Under the pieces are notes generated by a model. That model ran no database searches. It was not told the origin of the DNA and saw nothing but the letters and a program-made list of their open reading frames with translations. This document shows, piece by piece, positions 1-10,220 of a stretch of DNA of 64,000 nt (within the stretch, counting starts at the first letter, position 1; the number at the start of each line of letters is the position of its first letter). Both the position numbers and the translations under genes were made by a program. The DNA comes from Boswellia sacra (lineage: Eukaryota; Streptophyta; Magnoliopsida; Sapindales; Burseraceae). The stretch is taken from assembly GCA_013180625.2 (NCBI GenBank), contig SNVD02002403.1, positions 1 to 64,000 of the forward strand, in the 5' to 3' direction.

Positions 1-540
1 GGAGATCTCTCAGAGTCATAGAATGGGGGGTATTGGCTTACCTTCTAGAGGAATGAGACAGCATGATCGTTCAGCTAAAAGACAGAGAACTCATTCTAGT
101 AAAACTTCCTTTAATTCCCAATCTCAGCAACTGCAATCTCAAAGCTCCATATCAGGTGGGTCTTCACAAAGTCAGAAAGTCTACTATGATTGTGGGAAAC
201 CAGGTCATTTGTGATATCAGTGTCCCAGATGCTATAGATGTGGACAATAAGGTCACATTCAACGGGATTGTCCAGCAGGGATGAAAGATCCTCAAAGTAT
301 CACTAGTCAGACCCAATTGACTCCTCAACAAGGGTCAGAGCCACAATCTAGACCACTGTCTCAAGGACGTCATACTCAGTCATATCAGGCAACTCCGAGG
401 TCTCAGGTAGCATCTTCTTAATCCGTTAGGCCTCAAAGACAATCACAGAGTAGTAGACATAAGGGACAGATAACTCAAGGACGAGTTTTTGCTCTAACTC
501 AGCCGACAAAGCCTACAAATAATGTGGTTGTTGGAGGTAC
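1..540 (+). pseudogene. gag C-terminal end with two zinc knuckles (degenerate)
   Basis: The reading frame from about position 23 is rich in Ser and Gln, as in the spacer near the end of chromovirus gag. Around 180-285 two CCHC knuckles can be read. The first has lost its first Cys (YYDCGKPGH) and contains a TGA stop, and the second reads CYRCGQ, a stop, then GHIQRDC. Zinc knuckles of this kind bind genomic RNA in the virus-like particle. The following 250 bases are again Gln/Ser-rich, with stops, and lead into the protease. The gag start lies left of the window. Confidence 0.7.
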
Positions 541-890
541 ATTATTGATTTTTAACGCATAGGCTCGTGTTTTATTTGATTCTAGAGCTACTCATTCCTT
601 TATATCTACTCATTTTGCATCTGCACTAGGATTAGAGTCTGATTTGTTGGATTCTGTATTACACGTGGAGTCACCCATGGGCAGTACCTTAGAAGTTGGG
701 AGGATATGTCGTTCTTGTGTGCTAGGGATCAATAGGCACAGGTTGTCATTTGATTTGATACTTATGGATTTCACTAAGTATGATGTGATATTAGGAATGG
801 ATTGGTTGGTTGTCAACTTATCGAGTTATATTAGACTATTACAAGAAGAAAGTGATAATTCACATGCCTGAGGGGATCGTTTTTAGTTTT
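541..890 (+). pseudogene. Aspartic protease remnant of the chromovirus
   Basis: The conceptual translation contains the retropepsin landmark in mutated form. Codons 578-589 read D-S-R-A followed by THSFIS, where active elements have D-S-G-A; the Gly of the active-site triad is Arg. Further on, FTKYDVILGMDWL (about 768-810) is the typical second landmark of Ty3/gypsy proteases. A stop lies just before the active site and another follows at about 871. The protease would release gag and pol products during particle maturation. The loss of Gly and the stops make this copy dead. Confidence 0.7.
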
Positions 891-959
891 TATGGGGACA
901 AATATGCATCATTGCATTACCCTCTGCTTGGGTCGTAAAACAAGAAAGGGGTCAGGAAC

Positions 960-2439
960 ATGATAGCAAGTATACTAGTAGAAGAGACTAATAAAGGGGT
1001 TTCTGAACTTCCTCGTGTGGTAAGTGATTTTCCTGATGTTTTTCCTGAAGAGTTGCCCGGGTTACCTCCAACTAGAGAAGTGTGCTATCGAGGTGTATCT
1101 AGGTGTGGCACCTATATCAGTTGCTCCTTACCGAATGGCTCCAGCAGAGTTGAGAGAGCTAAAGCTACAAGTAGAAGAATTGTTAGAAAAAGGATTCATC
1201 CGACCCAGTACTTCTCCCTGGGGTGCACCAGCATTATTTGTGAAGAAGAAAGATGGTTCATTGCGTTTATGTATAGATTACAAGCAGTTAAATAAGGTTA
1301 CAGTGAAAAACAAATATCCTTTACCTAGGATCGATGATTTATTCGACCAATTAAGAGGATCTTGTTGTTTTTCCAAGATAGACCTTCGTTCAGGCTATCA
1401 TCAGTTGAGAATAAAGGAAGGAGACATACCAAAGACCGCTTTTCGTACCCGTTATGGGCATTATGAGTTTTTGGTCATGCCATTTGGACTAACTAATGCT
1501 TCTGCTGCCTTTATGGATTTGATGAACTGTATTTTCAGACCTCACTTGGATCAATTTGTAATTGTGTTTGTGAATGATATCCTTATTTATTCTTCATCTG
1601 AAGTTGAACATGAGCAATATCTACGTATAGCACTTCAAACACTAAGAGAGCATCGTCTTTATGCCAAGCTAAGTAAATGTGAATTTTGGCTATCAGAAGT
1701 AAAATTTTTAGGCCATGTGGTGTCAAGACGAGGAATCTCAGTGGATCCATCGAAAGTGGAAGCAATTATGAAATAGGAACGACCAAAGAATGTGTTTGAA
1801 GTATGTAGCTTTTTGGGTCTAGCAGGTTACTATCGGCGTTTTGTTGAGAATTTTTCTCGATTGGCTGCACCAATGACCAGGTTAACAAGGAAAGGAGTCA
1901 AATTCGAACGGAATGATGCATGTGAGCAAGCATTCCAAGAATTGAAGAAGAGATTAACTTCAACACCTATTCTTATGATACCACAATGTGAAGTTGATTA
2001 TGTAGTATTCACTAATGCCTCCTTGAATGGATTAGGGTGTGTGTTAATGCAACAAGGTTGGGTTGTAGCCTATGCTTCTCGCCAATTGAAACCTTACGAG
2101 CAGAATTATCCCAACCATGATTTAGAACTTGCTGCAGTAGTGTATACTTTGAAAATTTGGCGACATTATTTATATAGTGAGAGGTTGGAAGTCTTTTATG
2201 ATCATAAAAGTTTGAAATACATTTTCACCCAAAAAGACTTGAACTTGAGACAACGAAGATGGATTGAGTATTGGAAAGACTATGACTTCTTTATCCAATA
2301 TCACCCAGGTAAAGTAAATGTGGTGGCTGACGCATTAAGTAGAAAGTCGAGAGCTATAGTTAGTGCAATGATAGGAGAATGGAGCATATTGCAGTCTATT
2401 CCTGATTATGATATCTTGGTTGAGGATCGTGGAGATTAA
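960..2439 (+). pseudogene. Reverse transcriptase and RNase H of the chromovirus
   Basis: From about 1140 the RT core is clear: [52 protein letters not shown] and MPFGLTNA. The catalytic box reads FVNDIL at 1567-1584, so the first of the two metal-binding Asp residues is Asn (AAT, 1573-1575), which should abolish polymerase activity. A TAG at 1774-1776 replaces a Trp usually found before ERPK. The frame then continues unchanged through the connection and RNase H ([12 protein letters not shown], then NASLNGLG where DAS is usual, and DALSRK) to a stop at 2437. An upstream frameshift lies near 1080. The enzyme would copy element RNA to DNA and remove the RNA strand. Confidence 0.9.
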
Positions 2440-3801
2440 ATTCGCCTTGTTACACGTGTTACTCAACCGTCTCTTGTGCATAGAGTGATTGAGTTGCAAC
2501 ATCAGGATTTGGAGACTAAAGCCTTGTATGAGCAAGTGTTACACGGTGATGGAAGTGTTGATTGGACAATTGGTTTGGATAGGAGTTTACGATTCAAGGG
2601 CAGGATCTTTGTTCCATCAAGTAAAGAGTGTAAAGATGATATCCTTAAGGAATTTCATCACTCTAAATTTGTTGTTCATCCTAGTGGTACCAAGATGTAT
2701 CATGACTTACGTCGACAATTTTGGTGGAAAGGAATGAAAAGGGATGTTGTTGAATATGTGTCCAGATGCCTTACTTGTCAACAATTGAAGGCTGAGCATC
2801 AAAGGCCTGCAGACTCCAACCACTTCCTATAGCAGAATGGAAATGGGATTACATAACCATGGATTTTGTTACTGGATTACCACGTTCTTTGAAAGGAAAG
2901 GATGCAATATGGGTGATTATCACATTTTCTTACTATTTGTACAACCGATTCGGTGGATGTTTTGAGTCGGCTGTACATTAAAGAAATGGTGAGATTAGAT
3001 GGAGTTCCAGTTTCAGTGGTGTCAGATAGAGATCCCAGGTTTACAGCTCAATTTTGGCAAAGCCTTCAAAGAGTTATGGGTACGCAATTGTTATTTAGTA
3101 CAGCTTTCCATCCTCAAACTGATGGTCAATCAGAGCATACTATTCAAGTTTTGGAAGATATGTTGAGGGCTTGTGTGATGGATTTTCAAGGTAATTGGGA
3201 GGATCATCTACCACTTGTAGAATTTGCATACAACAATAGCTATCAGTCAAGTATTGGAATGGCACCTTTTGAGGCACTCTATGGTAGGCCGTGTAGATCC
3301 CCTTTATGTTGGTAGAAGTGGGAGAAGCTACCTTATTAGGACCCGAGCTTGTACGAGAGACAACTGAAAAGGTGAAGTTGATACGTCAACGTTTACTTAC
3401 AACTCTTAGTCGATAGAAAAGCTATGCAGACAAAAGGAGACGATCATTAGAATTCAAAATGGGTGACCATGTGTTTTTAAAAGTGTCTCCGCGTAAAGGC
3501 TTTATGTGTTTTGGGCAGAAAGGTAAACTAGCTCCACGCTACATTGGCCCATTTGAAATTCTAAGGCGGGTTGGCGAAGTTGCTTATGAGCTAGCATTGC
3601 CACCACGTTTATTAGAAATTCATAACACATTTCATGTATCGATGCTAAGGAAGTACGAACCTCACCCAACACATGTACTGGATTGAGGTGAGTTGGATAT
3701 TCAACAAGATGTTTCATATGAAGAGGTTCCTATTCAAATCTTGGACACAAGAGTGCAAGTCCTACGTGGCAAGACCATTCCGTTAGTCAAGGTCTTGTGG
3801 A
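2440..3801 (+). pseudogene. Integrase and truncated chromodomain of the chromovirus
   Basis: The H2C2 zinc-binding region is at about 2655-2800 (HPSGTKMYHDLRRQFWWKG, then SRCLTCQQLK). The DDE core follows in two other frames, with the three acidic residues visible in [22 protein letters not shown] and GQSEHTIQ. The core is damaged between about 2910 and 2955, and a one-base loss near 3312 shifts the frame. The C-terminal part continues with [20 protein letters not shown] and [11 protein letters not shown], then TGA at 3684 where Trp is usual. The segment from about 3700 matches the start of a chromodomain (SYEEVPIQILD, LRGKTIPLVKVLW). The copia LTR cuts it right after that Trp. Confidence 0.85.
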
Positions 3802-4079
3802 TGTTAGCCCTAAGGCTATATGATAATTTTGATGATAACAATACACATTGATTCATTGAGATTTACTAATATAATTATTTATGTGCAAGAATAAGATTAT
3901 TGAAATAATTATAAAATCAAGAAGGGGTTTATTAAAATGAAGTGTTGAAGCTTAGGAGAAGACTACATGTTAAAGGCATCAAAGTTTAAGTACAAGGTTT
4001 GATTTAAGGAATGTGATATATGAGTAATGTTCTGTCAATTGGTCATATATTTCTCTACAAATGTCCAAATAATGTGATT

Positions 4080-4740
4080 CTTGAGCCTTTGGAAAAATTA
4101 CTCAATTTATAACATTTCATATGTTTTAAAGAAATTCAAATTTTAAGTGCAAGATCGTCCAAATCATCATGCAAAGTGAAAGACAAATGTAAGCAGCTGA
4201 CATGAGCACCGAATACTCTTTTGGACATATCTTGAGCTAGAAAAATCAAAAATGACTTGATTCTTGTGGCATTAGAAAGATGACTTAATGGGGCATATTT
4301 CATATGTTTTGAAGAAATTCAAATTTCAAATGGAAGGCCGACATAATTGACATGCCATTCGGTGGACTGACACAGAGAAGAAAAATCAACTCACATGAGC
4401 ACCGAATGGTTTTTTGGCCATATCTTAAGATAGAGATATCCAAATTTGAATCTTAATGTTTTGGAAAGCTTATTCAAATATGAAGATCTTTTATGTTTTG
4501 AAGAAATTCAAATTTCAAATGGAAGGCTGACAGAATTATCATTCAAATCAGTGGACAGACACATGGAGGAAAAATCAAGTCACTTGAGCACCGAATGGTG
4601 TTTTGGCCATATCTTGAGCTACAGATATCCAAATGACTTGATTCTTCATGCGTTGGAAAGCTTATTCAAATGTGCAGATCTTTTATGTTTTATAGATTTT
4701 CAAATTTCAAACGGAACATTGACAAAAATGGCAGAAAAGA
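4080..4740 (+). repeat. Tandem modules of about 190 bp in copia U3
   Basis: The phrase TGAGCACCGAATGG...TTTTGGCCATATCTT occurs near 4203, 4396 and 4586, about 190 bases apart. Between the copies lies a second recurring phrase, TATGTTTTGAAGAAATTCAAATTTCAAA, near 4115, 4305, 4490 and (altered) 4685. The same array is in the other LTR at about 10510-11160. Its position just upstream of the TATA box suggests repeated promoter elements; this is inference. Confidence 0.75.
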
Positions 4741-4810
4741 TTACAGTTCTTATGGTAGGCAGAAAATTTGGAGATGGTGTCTTCACTTGATTAAGTTCAT
4801 CTCATTTGCC

Positions 4811-4817
4811 TATAAAA
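4811..4817 (+). promoter_or_regulatory. TATA box of the copia 5' LTR
   Basis: TATAAAA inside GCCTATAAAAGGAGCC, identical in the right LTR at 11230-11236. It sits after the U3 tandem modules and before the region that is nearly identical in both LTRs. Confidence 0.75.
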
Positions 4818-5452
4818 GGAGCCATTCTCCCATGCATTCAACAAGTGCAAGAGAAGCATTTTATCAAGCAAAAAAGCCAAAAGAAATATCAAGTCTAGAG
4901 AGCTTTTATATTCTTTATCTACTCTTTGAAGAGAGTTGTACTTTTGTTGTAAAACTTTTCTTTGTTCTTATATTGTGTGAGAGTGAGATCTTCTTGTAAA
5001 GGATAAAAGATATCCTTGAGAGAACTCTTTCCTTGGTGAGGTTGTTCATCAAGAAGAACTCTTGGTGTGGTGTTATCAAGAGTTGAAGGAAAAAAGTCTT
5101 GGTGAAGTTGTTCATCAAGCAAGTTGTAAAGTATTCTACAACTTAGTGGAAAGCCTAGCTTGTGGAGAAGCTAGGAGCCCGTGGACGTAGGCAAGGTTTG
5201 CCGAACCACGTAAATTGAGTTTGCACTCTCTCTATCCCTATACTCTTTACATTTACTTGCACTTGAGATTATTTATTATTGCTATTCTCTTGATTGCATC
5301 TTAGATAACTTCTATTTTCATCTTCTTCACTTCTATTCTCAAAAGAAAAAGTGAAATAATTTTTATCTTTCAAAAAAAGTTTTATAAATTCGTTTTGATA
5401 AATAAAACCCAATTCACCCCCCCTCTTGGGTTGTCATACCTGGGTCAACAAG

Positions 5453-5464
5453 TGGTATCAAAGC
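5453..5464 (+). other. Primer binding site, initiator Met-tRNA
   Basis: TGGTATCAAAGC begins two bases after the LTR end. It differs by one base from TGGTATCAGAGC, the sequence complementary to the 3' end of plant initiator Met-tRNA that primes most plant copia elements. Confidence 0.85.
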
Positions 5465-5505
5465 AAGGTTGCTCATTTTTTTTAAATCTTAACCGATTTT
5501 GAGCT

Positions 5506-6778
5506 ATGGCAACTTTTAATCCAACTTCACATGTTGAGGGGCTTTCAATCTCTAGACCTCCATTTTTTAATGGAAGTGATTACTCTTATTGGAAAACTAG
5601 AATGAGTATTTTCTTAAAATCTTTTGATTATGATTTGTGGTCTATTGTTTTGGAAGGACTTTTTGTTCCTACCAAAATTGAAAATGGGGAATGCATGCTT
5701 AAAGAACCTAAAGAGTTTAGTGAAGATGATAAGAAGAAATTGAGTTTGAATGCTAAAGCTATGAATGTGTTGTATTGTGCTCTAGATAGAAATGAGTTTA
5801 ATAAAATATCTACTTGTTCTACGGCACAAGAAATATGGCACACAAGTAACTCATGAAGGAACTAGTCAAGTTAAAGAATCCAAAATTAGTATGCTAGTTC
5901 ATAGTTATGAGCTTTTTAAGATGAAATCGGATGAATCAATTTCTGAAATGTTTACTAGATTTACGAAAATTATTAATAGTTTGAAATCTCTCGGTAAATC
6001 GTATTCTAATGTTGAAATGGTGAGAAAGATTCTTAGGTGTCTACCAAAATCTTGGGAGCCAAAGGTGACGGCAATTCAAGAAGCAAAGGACCTCACCAAA
6101 CTACCATTAGAAGAACTTATGGGTTCTCTCATGACTCATGAAATCACCTTGAAGAAGAATGAAGAAGAAGATTGCAAAATGGCAAACATGTGCTTCATGG
6201 CTTTAAGTGAAGCTGAGGTAAGTATTCTAAACTATGATCCTAAGCTTTCATATGATGAATTACTTGAAGCATTTCAAAATTTACATGTGCAAGTTGATAA
6301 ACAAAATTCAAAAATCAATGCTTTCAAAAAGAAGTCAAAAATCATGTTATCTCAATTAGAAGAGTTGGTGGAAATAAATGAAGCTTTAGAAAATGAAAAT
6401 GAAATTTTAAAGCAAAAAGATTTTGAAAGTTTGGAAAGTCAAATGCATTTTTTAAAAACTGAAAATGAGATTTTAAAACAAAAGGATTTTGATAAATTAG
6501 AGAAAGAAAATGTTATTTTGAAAAAGGAAAATAATGACTTAAGAAATATTGTTGATAGTTTTACAAAAAGCACAAAAAATTTGAATTCTATGTTACAAAA
6601 CCAAAGGTGTGTTTTTGATAAAAGAGGGTTAGGATATAAAAGTCATAAAAATCAAAAGTATTTTAAAAACTATTTTGTTCATGCATCTTCTAGGAATAAT
6701 CCTAATCATTCATGTAATTATTGTGGAAGAAAAGGACACAAATGCATTCTTGTTACATTAAGAGAAATCCTAATTTGA
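5506..6778 (+). pseudogene. Copia gag (capsid, coiled coil, zinc knuckle)
   Basis: The ATG at 5506 opens a frame with the UBN2/retrotran-gag signature (FFNGSDYSYWKTRMSIFL, then NALD-like and AQEIWHT). A frameshift near 5840 moves the rest to another frame: LVHSYELFKMKSDESISEMF, then KILRCLPKSWEPKVTAI. A long region of ENEILKQKDF heptad-like repeats (about 6360-6560) predicts a coiled coil. A zinc knuckle CNYCGRKGHKC follows near 6714-6747, whose last part is lost by a second frameshift near 6750. Gag forms the particle and packages RNA. The long coiled coil is a feature known from SIRE-type elements. Confidence 0.85.
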
Positions 6779-7265
6779 AACAAATATGGATTCCAAAAAG
6801 GACCATAACTAACCCCCAAGGACCCAAGAACTTTTGGGTACCAAAAAGTTACTCCTTGAATGTTGATTGTAGAGACAAAGGAGTGCCAAACACAAGTGGT
6901 ACTTAGATAGTGGATGCTCACGGCATATGACCGGAGATGCCTCCAAATTTTCAAGATTAATCATGAAGAAAGGAGGATATGTGACCTTCGGTGATAATGC
7001 CAAAGGAAGGGTAATCGGACATGGTGATATTGGTAACCCTTCTTCACCTATTATTAAAGATGTTTTGCTTGTTCATGGTTTAAAACATGATTTGATTAGC
7101 ATTAGTCAATTGTGTGATAAGGGATATTTTGTTACTTTTGAGCCTAATAGATGTGTGATTAAGGATGTTAGTAACAATAAGACATTATTTTTTGGTAATA
7201 GATGTGCTAATATTTATACAATTGATATTGATGTTAATGATCATGTAGAAAAATTGTTTCATTGT
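6779..7265 (+). pseudogene. Copia aspartic protease
   Basis: The active site is intact: WYLDSGCSRHMTGD is read at about 6897-6938, matching the D-S-G triad of copia proteases. The frame continues with GYVTFGDNAKGRVIG and DVLLVHGLKHDLISISQLCD, the usual continuation toward the GAG-pre-integrase domain. A frameshift near 7255 ends the frame. The protease would cut the gag-pol polyprotein. Confidence 0.85.
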
Positions 7266-8046
7266 TAATCATGATGCTTGGTTATGGCATAGAAGGTTAG
7301 GTCATGCTAGCATGGACACAATTTCAAAAATTTCTAAAAATGATTTAGTTGATGGTCTTCCAAAAATAAAATTTGAAAAGGATAAGATTTGTGATGCTTG
7401 TCAATTTGGAAAACAAGTGAGAACTTCTTTTAAACAAAAGAAATTTATTTCAACAAATAAACCTCTACAATTACTTCATTTGGATTTATTTGGACCATCA
7501 AGAACTCAAAGTCTTGGTGGAAAGTATTATGTTTTTGTTATTATGGATGATTATTCAAGATTCACTTGGGTGTTATTCTTGAAAACTAAAAATGAGGCCA
7601 TACAAGCTTTTTCAAAATTTACAAAAAGAGTCCAAAATCAAAAAGGGCATTCTATTGTATCCATTAGAAATGATCATGGTGGTGAAGTAGACAATGTTGC
7701 GTTTGAAAATCTTTGTGATGAAAATGGTTTTGAACATAACTTTTCCGCACCTAGAACTCCACAACAAAATGGTGTTGTTGAGAGGAAAAATAGGACTATC
7801 CAAGAAATGGCTAGGACCATGTTACTTGAAAATAATTTGCCAAAATATTTTTGGGCCGAAGCCGTTAATACCGCATGCTTTATAATCAATAGAGTCCATG
7901 TTAGAGCTTTAATAAAGAAAACTCCTTATGAACTTTGGAAAGGAAGAAAACCCAACATTGGATTTTTTAAGTTTTTGGATGTAAATGTTTTATTTTAAAT
8001 ACTAAGGATAACCTTGGAAAATTTGATGCAAAAGCCGATGTTGGAA
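7266..8046 (+). pseudogene. Copia GAG-pre-integrase and integrase
   Basis: The GAG-pre-integrase domain (AWLWHRRLGHASMDTISK, CDACQFGKQ) provides the HHCC zinc residues. The catalytic core follows with all three acidic residues readable: the first in LHLDLFGPSRTQS, the second in IRNDHGGEVDN, the third in NGVVERKNRTIQEMARTML. WAEAVNTACFIINRV and TPYELWKGRKPN close the core. A one-base change near 7970 shifts the frame; the C-terminal region (ending in FVGYSNHSKAYRFFN) continues in the next frame. Integrase joins the DNA copy to the chromosome. Confidence 0.9.
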
Positions 8047-9050
8047 TTTTTGTGGGCTACTCCAACCATAGTAAAGCATATAGATTTTTTAATAAAAAGA
8101 CTCTTACTATTGAAGAATCTATGCATGTTGAATTTGATGAAACTAATGTGATTTCTTCAAAGAATTTAGATGATGATATGGTTGAAGTAGAAAGGCAAAT
8201 CAAGGAATCAAGGCTTGATGAAAAGAGTCAAGATGATTTACAACTTTAACAAGAAAAGCTTGAGGAAGTAAATGATTCTTCCCAAGAATTACCAAAGAAA
8301 TTGAGGTATGCAAAAGCTCACCCTAAAGATCTTATTATTGGTGAACCATCACAAGGTATGAGAACTAGATCTTCTTTTAGAAACTTTTGTAATCTTTTTG
8401 CATTTGTCTCTCAATTTGAACCAAAAACTTTTAAAGAAGCCGAAAATGACGAAAGTTGGATTTTGGCTATGCAAGAAGAATTGAACCAATTTGAAAGAAA
8501 TCAAGTTTGGGAATTAGTCCCTAGACCCAAAAAACATTCTATTATAGGCACTAAATGGATTTTTAGAAATAAAGTAGATGAAAATGGCACCATTATTAGA
8601 AACAAAGCTAGACTTGTTGCTCAAGGAGACAATCAAGAAGAAGGTATTGATTATGAGGAAACCTTTGCACCGGTTGCTAGATTAGAATCAATTAGAATGT
8701 TGTGTGCATTTGCATGTTATAAAAATTTTACATTATATCAAATGGATGTCAAAAAGTGCATTTTTAAATGGTTACATTATAGAGGAAGTATATGTAGAGC
8801 AACCTCTTGGTTTTCAAAATCATGATTTTCCAAACCTGTTTCAACTCAAAGGCACTTTATGCTTTGAAACAAGCACCAAGAGCCATGGTAGGATGATTGA
8901 GCCAAATTTCTCATTGATAAGTGGTTTTCGAATGAAAAAAGTTGATACTACTCTTTTTGTTAAAACAAAAATGATGATTTATTAATTGTTCAAAATTCCC
9001 CCCCTTAAAATTTTTGTTTTTTTTTTTTTTGTATGATATTATTTGGTGCT
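8047..9050 (+). pseudogene. Copia reverse transcriptase, catalytic box destroyed
   Basis: The spacer after integrase contains a TAA stop at 8247. The RT begins near 8410: [54 protein letters not shown] and [10 protein letters not shown]. The first catalytic motif is near 8740 (YQMDVK), followed at once by a frameshift (about 8757). The frame then degrades and ends at about 8985 in a run of C and a long run of T (about 8998-9030). Directly after the T run, GTATGATATTATTTGG is what remains of the YVDDIIFG box, with bases of the Asp-Asp pair missing. It cannot be functional. Confidence 0.85.
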
Positions 9051-9933
9051 AACTACTTATTTCTATGTGTGAAGAATTTTCCAAGTGTATGCAACAAGAA
9101 TTTGAAATGAGCTTAATGGGATAATTAAATTTCTTCCTTGGACTTCAAATCAAGCAATCAATAGATGGGATCTTCATTAATCAAGCTAAATACACAGAGA
9201 TCTTCTCAAGAAGTTTGGCATGGATAATTCAAGGACATATAACACACCTATGGGTACATTAACCAAGCTTGACAAAGAAGAGAAAGGAAAAGATGTTGAG
9301 GTAACAAAATATAGAGGTATGATTGACTCTCTTTTGTATTTAACTGCTAGTAGACCTGATATTATGTTTAGTGTGTGTATGTGTGCTAGATTTCAATCTT
9401 GTCCAAAGGAATCTCACCTTAAGGCTGTAAAGAGGATATTTAGATATCTTCTTGGTACCATAAATCTAGGTCTTTGGTATCCTAAGGGTGATAATTTTGA
9501 TCTAATTAGTTATTCCGATGCGGACTTTGCTGGAAGTCTTCTTGATAGAAAGAGCACTAGTGGCTCTTGCCATTTTCTAGGACATGCATTAGTATCATGG
9601 TTTAGTAGAAACCAAAATTCTGTTGCATTATCAACCGCGGAAGCCGAGTATATTGCAGTAGGAAGTTGTTGTGCACAAGCTCTTTGGATGAAACAAATTT
9701 TAAAAGATTATGGTGTGGTATTTGATCACATTCCCATCAAATGTGATAATACAAGTGCCATTAACATTTCAAAAAATCCCATACAACACTCTATGACTAA
9801 GCATATAGAGATTAGACATCATTTTATTAGAGATCATGTGCAAAAAGGTAATATTTCTTTAGAATTTGTTCCCACCGAAAAACAATTAGCTGATATATTT
9901 ACTAAACCCTTAGTCAAGATAGATTTTGCATAA
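9051..9933 (+). pseudogene. Copia RNase H domain (open in the last 237 codons)
   Basis: From 9220 the frame is open to the end: RGMIDSLLYLTASRPDIMFS, VKRIFRYLLGTINLGLWYP, then the RNase H core with its acidic residues in YSDADFAG, STAEAEYIA, KCDNTSAIN and HIEIRHHFIRDH, ending EKQLADIFTKPL. This is the best preserved part of the element. The stretch before 9220 belongs to the RT thumb and connection and is degraded. The domain removes RNA from the RNA-DNA hybrid. Confidence 0.88.
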
Positions 9934-10220
9934 TTAGAAGAGAATTAGGCATGTTGGATATATCTTAATTTTTCTTTTATTTGATAATCTTTGAATGGTA
10001 ACATATGTTAAGGGGGAGAATATATTTAGGGGGAGTAATTAATTTGATTACATCTTTTTGATGATAACAAAAGGGGGAGAAATGGTATGGTTGGATTGCT
10101 TGTATTTATAACAATTGCTCTTTGCTCTCTTTTGGTTTATTCTTGATTTCATTTTCATTCTTTATTTTAGATATTATTTGAAAGCAATCAATGGTTTGTC
10201 ATCATCAAAAAAGGGGAGAT
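9934..10220 (+). other. 3' noncoding region with four polypurine tracts
   Basis: Purine tracts of the type AGGGGGAGA occur at 10011-10020, 10028-10035 and 10071-10080. The tract at 10207-10219 (AAAAAAGGGGAGA) ends one base before the right LTR and is the expected primer for plus-strand synthesis. No coding frame is seen. Confidence 0.75.

Larger units (their letters stand above)
1..3801 (+). mobile_element. Partial Ty3/gypsy chromovirus (Tekay/Del-like)
   Basis: Remnants of gag zinc knuckles, aspartic protease, RT, RNase H, integrase and a C-terminal chromodomain-like segment follow in this order on one strand. That order (RT before integrase) is the Ty3/gypsy order, and the last domain places it among chromoviruses. 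The left end lies outside the window. The right end stops inside the chromodomain-like region, exactly where a copia LTR starts. No LTR of this element is visible. Every domain carries stops or frameshifts, so it is inactive. Tekay/Del is my best lineage guess from the wording of the RT and chromodomain; other chromovirus lineages are possible. Confidence 0.85.
3802..5450 (+). repeat. 5' LTR of the SIRE-like copia element
   Basis: It begins TGTTAG and ends TCAACA, and is repeated at 10221-11869 with the same length. By eye the first roughly 450 bases differ clearly more from the other LTR than the last 650 bases do. The U3 part holds diverged tandem modules, the TATA box is at 4811, and the transcript start is expected about 30 bases further on. 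Confidence 0.93.
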
